Notes: generated by a model not told the origin, from the sequence alone. A DNA stretch of 54,509 nucleotides from Hydrogenophaga sp. 2FB (GCF_005503365.1 NZ_SCML01000042.1:1-54509), one strand, 5' to 3'; shown: positions 36,508 through 46,966, numbered from the stretch's first letter. Program-made: numbers and translations.

Positions 36508-37074
36508 ATGAGCATCAAAAGCGACAAATGGATCCGCCGCATGGCCGAACAACACGGCCTGATCGAACCGTTCGAGCCTGGCCAGGTGCGGCAGGTGGAT
36601 GGCAAGAAGGTGATCAGCTACGGCACGTCGAGCTACGGCTACGACATCCGCTGCGCGCCGGAATTCAAGGTGTTCACCAACATCCACAGCACGGTGGTCG
36701 ACCCGAAGAACTTCGACGAGAACTCCTTCGTGGACATCAACAAGGACGTCTGCGTGATCCCGCCGAACAGCTTCGCGCTGGCGCGGACCATGGAGTACTT
36801 CCGCATCCCGCGCAACGTGCTCACGATCTGCCTGGGCAAAAGCACCTACGCGCGCTGCGGCATCATCGTCAACGTGACGCCGTTCGAGCCCGAGTGGGAA
36901 GGCTACGTGACGCTGGAGTTCAGCAACACCACGCCGCTGCCGGCCAAGATCTACGCCGGCGAGGGCTGCGCCCAGGTGCTGTTCTTCGAGAGCGACGAAG
37001 TCTGCGAGACCTCGTACAAGGACCGTGGCGGCAAGTACCAGGGCCAAGTCGGCGTGACCCTACCCAAAGCCTGA
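36508..37074 (+). CDS. dcd: dCTP deaminase
   Basis: A 188-aa homotrimeric enzyme that makes dUTP for thymidylate synthesis. Conserved segments are SYGYDIRC, LGKSTYARCGI (active-site Ser/Arg), NVTPFEPEWEGYVTLEFSN with the catalytic Glu, and the C-terminal YQGQVGVTLP lid. Its length matches E. coli Dcd (193 aa). The ATG at 36508 agrees with family starts (MSIKSDKWIRRMA). Confidence 0.97.
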   Translation: MSIKSDKWIRRMAEQHGLIEPFEPGQVRQVDGKKVISYGTSSYGYDIRCAPEFKVFTNIHSTVVDPKNFDENSFVDINKDVCVIPPNSFALARTMEYFRIPRNVLTICLGKSTYARCGIIVNVTPFEPEWEGYVTLEFSNTTPLPAKIYAGEGCAQVLFFESDEVCETSYKDRGGKYQGQVGVTLPKA

Positions 37075-37126
37075 ACGCGCCGGATAATGGCGTGAGCAAC
37101 GGCTTGCGTTGCGCAGGAGGCATGCC

Positions 37127-38035
37127 ATGAAATGGGAAAACAACCGCCAGTCCGACCAGGTCGAAGACCGCCGCGCTGACCCGGGCGGTGGTGGGTTCGG
37201 TGGTCTGGGTGGTGGCGGCAGACGCGTCGGTGGCAAAGGCATCGGCCTGGGCACCATCGCCATCGCGCTGGTGGCGGGCTGGATCTTCGGCATCAACCCC
37301 ATGACCATCCTCGGCGTGCTCGGCGGCGTGGGCGATGGCTCGTCCCCCACGGCGCAGGTGGAAACCACGCAAGGCCCGACGCAGGCGCCCACCGACGACA
37401 TGGGCAAATTCGTGGCCGCCGTGCTCGGCGGCACCGAGGACGTGTGGGGCCAGGTGTTCCAGCAGGCCGGCGCGCAGTACCAGAAGCCGCGCCTCGTGCT
37501 GTTCCGGGGTGCCACGCCCACGGCCTGTGGCACCGGCCAGGCGGCGATGGGGCCGTTCTACTGCCCGGGTGACCAGAAGGTGTATATCGACCTGGCCTTC
37601 TACGACACGCTGCGCCGCCAGCTCGGCGCGCCAGGCGATTTCGCCCAGGCCTACGTGATCGCGCACGAGGTCGGCCACCACGTGCAGAACCTGCTGGGTC
37701 TGACGGAACAGATGGAGAAGGCGCGTGGCCGCGTGAGCGAGCGCGAGTACAACGCCATGTCGGTGCGGCTGGAGCTGCAGGCCGACTGTTTTGCCGGCAT
37801 CTGGGCGCACCACAACCACAAGAACAAGGCCATCCTGGAGCCGGGTGACGTGGAAGAGGCACTCAACGCCGCCGCCGCCATCGGCGACGACGCCTTGCAG
37901 CGCAAGAGCCAGGGCCAGGTGGTGCCGGACAGCTTCACCCATGGCACCAGCGCGCAGCGCCAGCGCTGGTTCAATGCCGGTTTGCAGAGTGGCGCGATCC
38001 AGTCCTGCGACACCTTCAAAGCGGCGACGCTTTGA
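37127..38035 (+). CDS. ypfJ: Neutral zinc metallopeptidase, YpfJ family
   Basis: A 302-aa protein with a Gly-rich N-terminus (residues 15-40). One transmembrane segment (about residues 41-65, GIGLGTIAIALVAGWIFGI) leads to a peptidase domain containing the zinc motif HEVGHHVQ and the later glutamate in LELQADCFAGIWAHH. The active domain should lie in the periplasm. Substrates are unknown for the family. It follows dcd by about 50 bases and may be co-transcribed. Confidence 0.93.
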   Translation: MKWENNRQSDQVEDRRADPGGGGFGGLGGGGRRVGGKGIGLGTIAIALVAGWIFGINPMTILGVLGGVGDGSSPTAQVETTQGPTQAPTDDMGKFVAAVLGGTEDVWGQVFQQAGAQYQKPRLVLFRGATPTACGTGQAAMGPFYCPGDQKVYIDLAFYDTLRRQLGAPGDFAQAYVIAHEVGHHVQNLLGLTEQMEKARGRVSEREYNAMSVRLELQADCFAGIWAHHNHKNKAILEPGDVEEALNAAAAIGDDALQRKSQGQVVPDSFTHGTSAQRQRWFNAGLQSGAIQSCDTFKAATL

Positions 38036-38043
38036 ACGCCAGC

Positions 38044-38068
38044 CCCCGCGTCTGCGCGGGGTGCTCTC
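38044..38068 (+). terminator. Hairpin between convergent ypfJ and cyclase genes
   Basis: CCCCGCG and CGCGGGG arms with a TCTG loop begin 8 bases after the ypfJ stop and are followed by TGCTCTCTC. It is a probable terminator for ypfJ, without a strong U-run. Confidence 0.45.
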
Positions 38069-38845
38069 TCACTCCGACATGATCGCGACCGCGCGTGTCC
38101 AGCCGGCCGAAGCGCCTTTGATCTTGACCGGGAAGCACGCGATGCGGTAACCCGTGGAGGGCAACTGGTCGAGCTGGCCCAGCTTCTCCAGATGGCAGTA
38201 GCCAATGTGACGACCCGCCTTGTGGCCCTCCCAGATCAGGCTGGCATCGCCCGACTGCTTGAACTTCTCGGCCGTGTGGGAGAACGGCGCGTCCCAGCTC
38301 CAGGCGTCGGTGCCGGTCAGGCGCACACCGCGTTCCAGCAGGTACATCGTGGCCTCGTAGCCCATGCCGCAGCCCGACTCGACGAAGTCGTCGTGGCCGT
38401 AGCGCGCGCCGGCGGCTGTGTTGACGACCACGATGTCGAGCGGCTGCAGTTCGTGGCCGATGCGGGCGAGTTCGGTCGCCACGTCCGCGGCCGTGGCCAC
38501 GTAGCCGTTGGGAAAGTGGCGGAAGTCCAGCTTCACGCCGCGCTGGAAGCACCAGTCCAGGGGAACCTCGTCGATCGTGAGCGCGCGCTCGCCGTGGTTC
38601 ATCGTGGGATGGAAGTGGTAGGGCGCGTCGAGGTGGGTGCCGTTGTGGGTGTTCAACGCCACGCGCTCGAAGGCCCAGGCCGCGCCGTCGGGCAGATCCT
38701 CGGGTTGCGCACCGGGAAAATACTTGAGCATCGATTCCACCGCGGGGCCACGGTGGGTGAAGTAGGTGATCTTGGGCGCCAGCGGCGCGGGGTCGGAAAG
38801 CACGTCGTTCTCCAGGGGAATCGACAGATCGATGATGCGCGACAT
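38069..38845 (-). CDS. Cyclase family protein (kynurenine-formamidase-like)
   Basis: A 258-aa metal-dependent hydrolase of the cyclase/KynB-like superfamily. The metal motif HNGTHLDAPYHF is complete, and a second His/Glu set appears in GYCHLEKLGQLDQLP. Members open cyclic amides or formamides or act in polyketide cyclisation. AAGGAC precedes the ATG by 7 bases. It is last in a five-gene minus-strand cluster with fumarylacetoacetase, suggesting breakdown of an aromatic or cyclic compound whose identity is unknown. Confidence 0.88.
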   Translation of the reverse strand: MSRIIDLSIPLENDVLSDPAPLAPKITYFTHRGPAVESMLKYFPGAQPEDLPDGAAWAFERVALNTHNGTHLDAPYHFHPTMNHGERALTIDEVPLDWCFQRGVKLDFRHFPNGYVATAADVATELARIGHELQPLDIVVVNTAAGARYGHDDFVESGCGMGYEATMYLLERGVRLTGTDAWSWDAPFSHTAEKFKQSGDASLIWEGHKAGRHIGYCHLEKLGQLDQLPSTGYRIACFPVKIKGASAGWTRAVAIMSE

Positions 38846-38867
38846 GAGAAGTCCTTTCGTGGGATGT

Positions 38868-40190
38868 TCAGTAGGGCGCTTCGAGCGCCGGCCGGATGAG
38901 GGTGGTGCAGCGGCCCAGACCGATGCGGCGAAACCCCTCGCGCTCGCACCACGCGGTGAGCGTGACCTCATCGCCGTCGAGCAGGAAGGTGCGCGATTCC
39001 CCGTGCGGTAGTGCCAACGGTCGGGCCCCGTTCCAGGTCAGTTCGAGCAGGCTGCCCTCGGTGCCCGGCTCGGGGCCGGAGATGGTGCCGCTGCCCAGCA
39101 GATCGCCGGGGCGCAGGTTGCAGCCACCGAGCGTGTGGTGCGTCAGCATCTGCGCGGGCGTCCAGCACACGTCGTGCGCGAAGCGGGAACGGGTGATCGG
39201 CACAGGCGGCTCGCCACGCTGGCGCATGGCTTCGGTGCGCAGCGATGTTTCCAGGCGGATATCGAACGCACCAGCGGCTGCATCGGCCGGGTGCTCCAGA
39301 TAAGGCTGCAGCGGGGGTGCTGCGCTCTCGCGCGGCGCCGCTGCCGCACGGAAAGGGGCGAGCGCTTCCAGGGTCACCACCCACGGTGCCAGGCTGCTGC
39401 AGAAGTTCTTGCTCTGGAACGGGCCAAGCGGTTGCGATTCGAACGCCTGTATGTCGCGTGCCGACCAGTCGTTGAGCACGCACACGCCGGCCAGATGCTG
39501 CTCGGCCTCGCTCAGTGGGACCGGTTGGCCCAGCGGATTGCCCTGGCCTACGTAGAAGCCAAGTTCGACTTCGATGTCGAGCTTGCGCGTGGGCACCACC
39601 TGAGGTGAGCCGTCAGGATGGATTCGCACCTGACCCCAGGGGCGCCGCAGCGGTGCGCCGGCCGGCACGATGGACGATGCACGGCCGTGGTACGCGATGG
39701 GCAGATGAACGAAGTTGGGTAGAAAGGTTTGCCCCGGGCGGAACAGGTTGAAGGTGTTGCGCGCGTGGTTGGGTGAAGCGAAGAAGTCCGTGTAGTCGCC
39801 GATATCGCAGGGCAGGTGCAACACGACATCGGACTGCGGTCGCAATGCGTCCGCGGCGCGCTGGCGTTCGGCGAAGCCTGCTTCCAGCAGCCGCCACACG
39901 GCGTGCCGCACAGCGCCAATGGCCGGGCGGCCCAGCGCGAACAGTGCGTTCAGGCGCGGTGAGCACAGCGCCTCGCGCACCTCGGGCGGCAGCGCGGGCA
40001 GCAGCGGCAGCGCCTGTAGCAGATCGAACACCTGGTCGCCGATGGCGACGCCGATACGCGGTGTATCTTGCTCCCGCCCGCGCAGCGTGAAGACGCCCAG
40101 CGGCAGGTTCTGCAATGGGAAATCGGTGTCGGGGTGGTCCGCGCTGGCCACCCAGCTGCGGGCTGCAGGGTCGTGTGTGTGGTCGGTCAT
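38868..40190 (-). CDS. fahA: Fumarylacetoacetase
   Basis: A 440-aa enzyme that splits fumarylacetoacetate to fumarate and acetoacetate, the last step of homogentisate catabolism. The active-site pieces are DIGDYTDFFASPNHARN (metal Asp and catalytic His), ELGFYVGQGNPLG, CVLNDWSARDIQAFESQPLGPFQSKNFCSS, and GSGTISGPEPGTEGSLLEL. The length matches true FahA. No homogentisate dioxygenase accompanies it in this window, so it may act on a related diketo acid here. Confidence 0.94.
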   Translation of the reverse strand: MTDHTHDPAARSWVASADHPDTDFPLQNLPLGVFTLRGREQDTPRIGVAIGDQVFDLLQALPLLPALPPEVREALCSPRLNALFALGRPAIGAVRHAVWRLLEAGFAERQRAADALRPQSDVVLHLPCDIGDYTDFFASPNHARNTFNLFRPGQTFLPNFVHLPIAYHGRASSIVPAGAPLRRPWGQVRIHPDGSPQVVPTRKLDIEVELGFYVGQGNPLGQPVPLSEAEQHLAGVCVLNDWSARDIQAFESQPLGPFQSKNFCSSLAPWVVTLEALAPFRAAAAPRESAAPPLQPYLEHPADAAAGAFDIRLETSLRTEAMRQRGEPPVPITRSRFAHDVCWTPAQMLTHHTLGGCNLRPGDLLGSGTISGPEPGTEGSLLELTWNGARPLALPHGESRTFLLDGDEVTLTAWCEREGFRRIGLGRCTTLIRPALEAPY

Positions 40191-40207
40191 CCGCGCTTGC
40201 CTGCTCT

Positions 40208-41221
40208 TCAGTTGATGCGCACGCCGCTGGCCCGTGCGATCGGCGCCCAGCGCTCGGTCTGCGCGCGGTTGATGGCTTCGAACTGTTCCGGCGTGCTGGC
40301 TTCGGCCGTCATGCCCAACTTGGCGAAGATGTCCTTCACTTCCTGCTGCTGCAGCACGTCGGCCGAGGCGCGCGCGATGCGGGTGAGCACGTCGCGCGGC
40401 GTGCGCGCCGGTGCGTACAGGCCGAAGACATTCACGCCGTCAATGTCAGCCACCCCCAGTTCGGTCAGTGTGGGCACCTGTGGCAGGAATGGGGATCGGC
40501 TGCGATCGGCCACGGCCAGTGCGGTCAGCCGGCCCGACTGCACGAAGGGCAGCACCGCGCCGATGTCGGCGGTGAGCACGTCGATCTCACCGGACAACAG
40601 CGCGTTGACGGCGGGCGCGCCACCCTTGTAGGGCACCTCCGTCAGCGTGATGCCGGTCTCCTTCTGCAGCACCACGCCCGCAAAATGCGTGAGCGTGCCC
40701 GGTGCCGCCAGGCCGACGTTCAGCTTGCCGGGGCTGGCCTTCGCCTGGACCAGCCAGTCCTTGAGATTCTGTGGCCCGCGTCCGCTCTGCACCACGAAGA
40801 CGTTGGGCGAATTGGCCACGCGCGTGACGGATGCGAAGTCTTTCGCCGGGTCGTAGGGAAGGTTGGCCAGGCTCGGCAGGATGGCCCGCCCGCCGACGCC
40901 CGCCATCAACAGCGTGTAGCCGTCGGGCGCGGACTTGGCTACCGTGTCCCAGCCGATGATGGTGGCGGCGCCGCCCTTGTTCTCGACCACCACCGGCTGG
41001 CCCAGGATGGGCGCCAGTTTCAGCGCCATCACGCGGGCCAACTGGTCGACGGGGCCTCCCGCGTTGAAGGGCACCACGATGCGCACAGGCTTGGCCGGCC
41101 ATGGCGTCTGCGCCCAGGCGGCGGGCAGCGCGGCCACCGTCAAGGCAAGGCCAACGGCCAGCACGGTGCGGCGCGGAGCACGTGCAGCGGCGTTGAGACG
41201 AATGTCGTTGTCGAAAGGCAT
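40208..41221 (-). CDS. Bug-family (tripartite tricarboxylate) substrate-binding protein
   Basis: A 337-aa periplasmic receptor. The signal peptide is preceded by a basic tail and cleaved near AAWAQT (about residue 38). The family opening is WPAKPVRIVVPFNAGGPVDQLAR. KGGAATIIGWDTVAKSAPDGYTLL and the conserved YKGGAPAVNALLSGEID also appear. Bug proteins are hugely expanded in Burkholderiales and often work without adjacent TctAB genes, as here. The ligand is probably the carboxylate degraded by its cluster neighbours. AGGAGA precedes the ATG. Confidence 0.94.
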   Translation of the reverse strand: MPFDNDIRLNAAARAPRRTVLAVGLALTVAALPAAWAQTPWPAKPVRIVVPFNAGGPVDQLARVMALKLAPILGQPVVVENKGGAATIIGWDTVAKSAPDGYTLLMAGVGGRAILPSLANLPYDPAKDFASVTRVANSPNVFVVQSGRGPQNLKDWLVQAKASPGKLNVGLAAPGTLTHFAGVVLQKETGITLTEVPYKGGAPAVNALLSGEIDVLTADIGAVLPFVQSGRLTALAVADRSRSPFLPQVPTLTELGVADIDGVNVFGLYAPARTPRDVLTRIARASADVLQQQEVKDIFAKLGMTAEASTPEQFEAINRAQTERWAPIARASGVRIN

Positions 41222-41257
41222 GTGGTTCTCCTGTGGTCGTTCAATGTGGGGTGGCAC

Positions 41258-42160
41258 TCAGCGCGGCAGCGCAGCCGCCCAGTCGGCGATGGCGTCCGCC
41301 ACCGCGAGTGGTTGTTCGGGGATCAAGGCGTGGCTGGCGCCTCGCACGGTGTGGACCGTGACCTTGTCGCCCAGCACATCCTTGAGTTCGTTGCGCGTTC
41401 CGGCGGGCCGCCAGGGATCCTGGTCGCCTTGCAGATCGAGGACGGGCGCGTTGGTCACGGGCCACCAGAGGTCTTTGGAGGGCACCGCACCGGCCTTGCG
41501 GTAGACATCGCGCAACGCGGGATGCCAGCCGTTCAACCAGGGCTCGGGGTCACTGCCCGGCGCGAAGAAGGCCAGGCGCAGACCCTGCAGGCGGTCTTCG
41601 CGCGCCTTCGTGGGGTCGGATGCGACGGCAAGCGCCTCCACCATGCCGGCAGGAAAGGTGCGTGCAGCGGCGCCCGCCACGACCACACCACGCACCAGCG
41701 CGGGGTGCTCCATATCCGCGACCCGCGCGACGAAGTGGCCGTAAGCGTGACCCACCAGAACGGCGCGTCCACCACCCAGCCGCCGCACAGTGGCGGCCAC
41801 ATCGCTGGCCAGCACGCTGAGGCTCAGACCTTCCATGGGCCCGCGGCTCGCTCCCATGCCGCGCGGTTGCGGTCGCAGCACGGTAAAGCCGCGCATGGCC
41901 AGCAGCGCCGCCAGCCCGTCGAAATCTTCCGAGTCGCGTTGCGAGGACGGCAGCAGCACCAGCGCCGGGCCGCGACCTTCGACGATCACGTCGATCTGCG
42001 CGGAACCCTCCTGAAGCAACACGCGGTGGCGGGCCTCGTTCAACGCACCGGCGGCCTGCACAGCGCCACAGAAGGCCATGGCCAGGACCGCGGCCAAGCT
42101 GCGCATGAGATGGGGCCGGCGCAGGCGAATGCTTCGCGCAGGGGAATACGGATCGGTCAT
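41258..42160 (-). CDS. Alpha/beta-hydrolase fold protein lacking the nucleophile serine
   Basis: A 300-aa exported protein with a signal region up to about AVQAAG (residue 38), possibly starting at the internal Met19. The fold is clear: an LRPQPRGMGAS loop, the elbow LVGHAYGHFVAR, a late LQGDQDPWRP with an acid, and GASHALIPEQP with a histidine. The elbow position expected to be Ser is Ala139, so ordinary esterase chemistry is doubtful. It sits between GntR and Bug genes in a catabolic cluster. Confidence 0.85.
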   Translation of the reverse strand: MTDPYSPARSIRLRRPHLMRSLAAVLAMAFCGAVQAAGALNEARHRVLLQEGSAQIDVIVEGRGPALVLLPSSQRDSEDFDGLAALLAMRGFTVLRPQPRGMGASRGPMEGLSLSVLASDVAATVRRLGGGRAVLVGHAYGHFVARVADMEHPALVRGVVVAGAAARTFPAGMVEALAVASDPTKAREDRLQGLRLAFFAPGSDPEPWLNGWHPALRDVYRKAGAVPSKDLWWPVTNAPVLDLQGDQDPWRPAGTRNELKDVLGDKVTVHTVRGASHALIPEQPLAVADAIADWAAALPR

Positions 42161-42225
42161 GCAATGTCTCCGGTCGTTGTGGGAAAAAAGAAGCCGGCAG
42201 CGGATGTCCGTCTGCCGGCGGAGCG

Positions 42226-42951
42226 CTAGGCGGCAGGGCCCGCCGCCGCACCCAGCGCGCGTGCGGTGGCATCGCGCGTGGTGCGCAGATGGGCGTGCAA
42301 AGCCGCCACCGCAGCCTCGGGGTCTCGCGAGAGCACCCGGTCCATCAGGTCGCGGTGCACGGCGATGGCGCGCTTCGTCGAGCTGGGCGGGCTGTGCAGC
42401 GTCTTGCGGTAGCGGTAGGCCTGGTCGAACAGGTTTCGGTGCAGTGCGGCAACGCGTGGCGACACGACCCCGACGTACAACGAGGTATGGAAGTCGCGGT
42501 GTGTGGCGTCGTAGAGGCGGATCGCCTTGTCGTCAAAGTTTGAGAAGTCGCCCATGCGCCGCACTTGCAGCTCGTAGCGGTGGAACGCGGCCACGATGCC
42601 GGCTTCCCAGGCGTCGCCCCCGCGCGCGATGGCCTGTCGCACGGCGGCTTCCTCGGTCAGTTCGCGCAGCAGCGTCAGATCCTCGATGTCTTCCAGACTC
42701 AGCGCGGGCACCCGAAATCCCCGCTGCCCACTGAAATGCACAAAGCCTTCGCCCACCAGCCTGTGCAATGCCTCCCGGATGGGGCTCATGCCCATCGCAT
42801 AGCGGGCACACAGGTCTTTCATGCCCAAACGCACCTCAGGTGCCAACGCTCCGCTCACGATGTCGGCGCGCAGGCTGTCGGCGACGGCATCGGAGAAAGT
42901 GGCCGATCCGCTGGGTGCCATGTTCGCCATTGGCACGGTCCATTGCGTCAT
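42226..42951 (-). CDS. GntR-family regulator with FCD domain
   Basis: A 241-aa regulator. The N-terminal winged helix (about residues 18-85) contains LGMKDLCARYAMGMSPIREALHRLVGEGFV. The all-helical FCD domain has likely metal-binding histidines in THRDFHTSLYVG and in the VHRDLM/HAHLR region. It is first in the cluster and so probably represses it, responding to a carboxylate effector. ATGs at 42930 and 42921 are alternative starts. Confidence 0.92.
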   Translation of the reverse strand: MTQWTVPMANMAPSGSATFSDAVADSLRADIVSGALAPEVRLGMKDLCARYAMGMSPIREALHRLVGEGFVHFSGQRGFRVPALSLEDIEDLTLLRELTEEAAVRQAIARGGDAWEAGIVAAFHRYELQVRRMGDFSNFDDKAIRLYDATHRDFHTSLYVGVVSPRVAALHRNLFDQAYRYRKTLHSPPSSTKRAIAVHRDLMDRVLSRDPEAAVAALHAHLRTTRDATARALGAAAGPAA

Positions 42952-42988
42952 GTGTGTCTCCAGTGTCCTGTTGACGTGTTCAGAATTT

Positions 42989-43011
42989 TCGAAATTATTT
43001 CTTTATTTCGA
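42989..43011. promoter_or_regulatory. Inverted repeat upstream of the GntR gene
   Basis: Perfect seven-base arms TCGAAAT / ATTTCGA, nine bases apart, lie in a strikingly AT-rich patch about 38 bases upstream of the GntR start. The rest of the 280-base gap before rhlE shows no further clear signal. Confidence 0.5.
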
Positions 43012-43233
43012 CAATCTGAGTTGCGCCGATCGGCATAGGTGTCTTGCCTGGGCGTGCATGGCGCTGCCACGCACCGTCGGAGCACACTGGGCCGCGCAGG
43101 CGTCTCATGCCCGTCATCGGCGCGGTCTGTGGGGTTGTTCTTGCCGTCGCGGCAGGGGGAAATGCAGCAGCAGGGCGCGGTTTTCGGCCAAAAACCGTCA
43201 AAGTGAGACAATACCGGGCTAACTTTGACGCCA

Positions 43234-44736
<1,503 letters not shown>

Positions 44737-44763
44737 GGGCGAAGCCCTTGCCTGAGCCTGCCA

Positions 44764-44779
44764 GGCGGCCTTCGCCGCC
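44764..44779. terminator. Hairpin between convergent rhlE and apaH
   Basis: GGCGGC and GCCGCC arms around a CTTC tetraloop lie midway in the 55-base convergent gap. There is little U-run on either strand, so termination is only suggested. Confidence 0.35.
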
Positions 44780-44791
44780 ACCGCGTTTCTC

Positions 44792-45628
44792 TCATCCCTT
44801 GCCCGGCTCGCGGGCCTGCGCGCAGGGCACCGACAGACGCTCCACCTGGCCGGGCACGCCCGTGATGCGCGCCGCCGTCAGACAACCGCCCCATACACAG
44901 CCGGTGTCCAGCGACTGCAGGTCGTTGCGCTGCAGCGCGCCCAGTGTGGACCAATGGCCGAACGCGATCGGCACGCCCGCGGTGCGCCGCCCCGGCACGT
45001 CGAACCACGGCATGAAACCGGCGGGCGCGTCGCCCGCGCTGTCCTTGCTCTCGAACTCCATCTCACCCTGCACGTTGCAGAAACGCAGGCGGGTGAACGC
45101 GTTCACGAGCACGCGCAGACGGTCCGCGCCGTGCAGCGCATCGCTCCACCGGGCGGGCTCGTTGCCGTACATGTGGTGCAGGAAATCCTTCCAGTCCGCG
45201 CCGTGCAAGGCGGCGTGCAGTTCGGCCGCGAGCGCCAGCGTGTCGGCCACATCCCATTGCGGCAGCACGCCAGCGTGCACCATGAGCCAGCCGTGTTCGT
45301 GCACCACCATGCGCCGCGTGCGCAGCCAGTCGAGCATGGCTTCGCAGTCGGGTGCCTCAAGAATGTCATGCACTGTGTCGTGGCGGTGCCGCTTGCGCAC
45401 GCCATTCGCCGCGGCCAGCAGGTGCAGGTCGTGGTTGCCGAGCAGGCTGTGCGCGGCACCATCCAGCGCGATGAGCCGGCGGATCACGGACAGCGAAGAC
45501 GGCCCTCGGTTGACGAGATCGCCCAGCAGGTACAGCGTGTCGCGGCTTGGTGAGAAATCGATGTGCTCCAGCAGCCGGCCCAAGGGCTCGTCGCAGCCTT
45601 GCACATCCCCAATCATGTAAATTGACAT
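44792..45628 (-). CDS. apaH: Bis(5'-nucleosyl)-tetraphosphatase (symmetrical)
   Basis: A 278-aa calcineurin-like phosphatase cleaving Ap4A to two ADP and affecting alarmone and RNA-cap levels. The metal motifs are MIGDVQGCDEP, LLGDLVNRGPSS, LLGNHDLHLLA and VHAGVLPQWD, as in E. coli ApaH (280 aa). The start at 45628 gives MSIYMIGD. It is only 9 bases from the start of the divergent CorC-like gene, so its promoter must lie inside that gene or the transcript is nearly leaderless. Confidence 0.95.
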   Translation of the reverse strand: MSIYMIGDVQGCDEPLGRLLEHIDFSPSRDTLYLLGDLVNRGPSSLSVIRRLIALDGAAHSLLGNHDLHLLAAANGVRKRHRHDTVHDILEAPDCEAMLDWLRTRRMVVHEHGWLMVHAGVLPQWDVADTLALAAELHAALHGADWKDFLHHMYGNEPARWSDALHGADRLRVLVNAFTRLRFCNVQGEMEFESKDSAGDAPAGFMPWFDVPGRRTAGVPIAFGHWSTLGALQRNDLQSLDTGCVWGGCLTAARITGVPGQVERLSVPCAQAREPGKG

Positions 45629-45637
45629 CCATCGATT

Positions 45638-46960
45638 ATGGACACCCTCCTCATCGTCTTTCTCACGCTGCTCAATGGCGCGTTCGCCATGTCGGAATTG
45701 GCTTTGGCCTCCAGCCGCAAGGCGCGCCTTACAGCCATGGCCGAGGCCGGCGACAAGGGCTCGGTCACGGCGCTCAAGCTGCTGGAGAACCCGACGCAGT
45801 TCCTCTCGTCGGTGCAGGTCGGCATCACCTCCATCGGCATGCTCAACGGCATCGTGGGTGAGGCCGCGTTCAGCGGCGATCTCGGTGTCTGGCTGCAAGC
45901 CCAGGGGCTGACCGAAGGCACGGCCAACATCCTGGCCACCGGGCTGGTGGTGGCGGTCATCACCTTCATCACCATCGTGTTCGGCGAACTGGTGCCCAAG
46001 CGCATCGGCCAGCTCTATCCCGAAGCGGTGTCGCGCTGGGTCTCGCGGCCCATGGCCTTCGTGGCGCAGGCGGCCAAGCCCTTCGTGTGGCTGCTCACGC
46101 ACACCACGCAGTGGGTGCTCAAGCTGCTGCGCATCGACACCAACGCGGTGCAGCACGTGACCGAGGAAGAGATCAACGCCAGCCTGGAAGAGGGGGTGGA
46201 CGCCGGCATCATCGAGGAGCACGAGCACCAGATGGTGCGCAACGTGTTCCTGCTCGACAACCGCCAGCTCACCTCCATCATGGTGCCCCACTCGGAAATC
46301 GAATGGCTCGACGCCGATGACACCGTCGATGCCGCGGTGCAGAAGGCCTGGACCACCGGCCACTCCTGGTACCCGGTGTGCCGCGGTGGGCTGGAGGACG
46401 TGGTGGGCGTGATCCACCTGCCGCGCATGGTCGCGCTGCAGTCCGAAGGCAACAACGAGCCGCTGGCGCGCCATGTGCTGCCCGCCGTGTTCGTGCCCGA
46501 AACGCTCAGCGGCATGGAGCTGCTCGAACAGTTTCGCGAGCGCTCCACGCGCATGGTGTTCGTGGTGGACGAATACGGCGTGGTGCAGGGCCTGCTCACG
46601 CCGCTGGACATGCTCGAAGCCATTACCGGCGAGTTGTCGCCGCGCGCCGCCGTGGACGCCTGGGCCACGCAGCGCGAAGACGGCGCCTGGCTGGTCGACG
46701 GCGCGATGCCGGTGGCCGAACTCAAGTCGCGCCTGTCCATCGACGATCTGCCCGACGAAGACAAGGGCCGCTACAACACGGTGGCCGGTCTCATGCAGAC
46801 CGTGGCGGGCGATCTGCTTGACCAGGGCGACAGCGTGGACTGCGTGGGTTGGCGCTTCGAGGTGCTGGTGCTCGATGGCCGCCGCATCGATCAGGTGCTG
46901 ATCTCGCGCCTGCCGGAAGAGGTCGACAGCGACGGCGCTGTGATCGAAACCGACGGTTGA
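45638..46960 (+). CDS. CNNM/CorC (HlyC)-family membrane protein
   Basis: A 440-aa protein. The N-terminal CNNM domain (about residues 1-180) has helices around TLLIVFLTLLNGAFAMSELALAS and LVVAVITFITIVFGELVPKRI. A CBS pair (about residues 205-340) contains MVPHSEIEWLDADDTV and FVVDEYGVVQGLLTPLDML. The C-terminal CorC_HlyC domain (about residues 355-430) follows. Relatives take part in magnesium or cobalt efflux, and the old hemolysin label is not informative. It is divergent from apaH with almost no spacer. Confidence 0.93.
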   Translation: MDTLLIVFLTLLNGAFAMSELALASSRKARLTAMAEAGDKGSVTALKLLENPTQFLSSVQVGITSIGMLNGIVGEAAFSGDLGVWLQAQGLTEGTANILATGLVVAVITFITIVFGELVPKRIGQLYPEAVSRWVSRPMAFVAQAAKPFVWLLTHTTQWVLKLLRIDTNAVQHVTEEEINASLEEGVDAGIIEEHEHQMVRNVFLLDNRQLTSIMVPHSEIEWLDADDTVDAAVQKAWTTGHSWYPVCRGGLEDVVGVIHLPRMVALQSEGNNEPLARHVLPAVFVPETLSGMELLEQFRERSTRMVFVVDEYGVVQGLLTPLDMLEAITGELSPRAAVDAWATQREDGAWLVDGAMPVAELKSRLSIDDLPDEDKGRYNTVAGLMQTVAGDLLDQGDSVDCVGWRFEVLVLDGRRIDQVLISRLPEEVDSDGAVIETDG

Positions 46961-46966
46961 TTCGCC

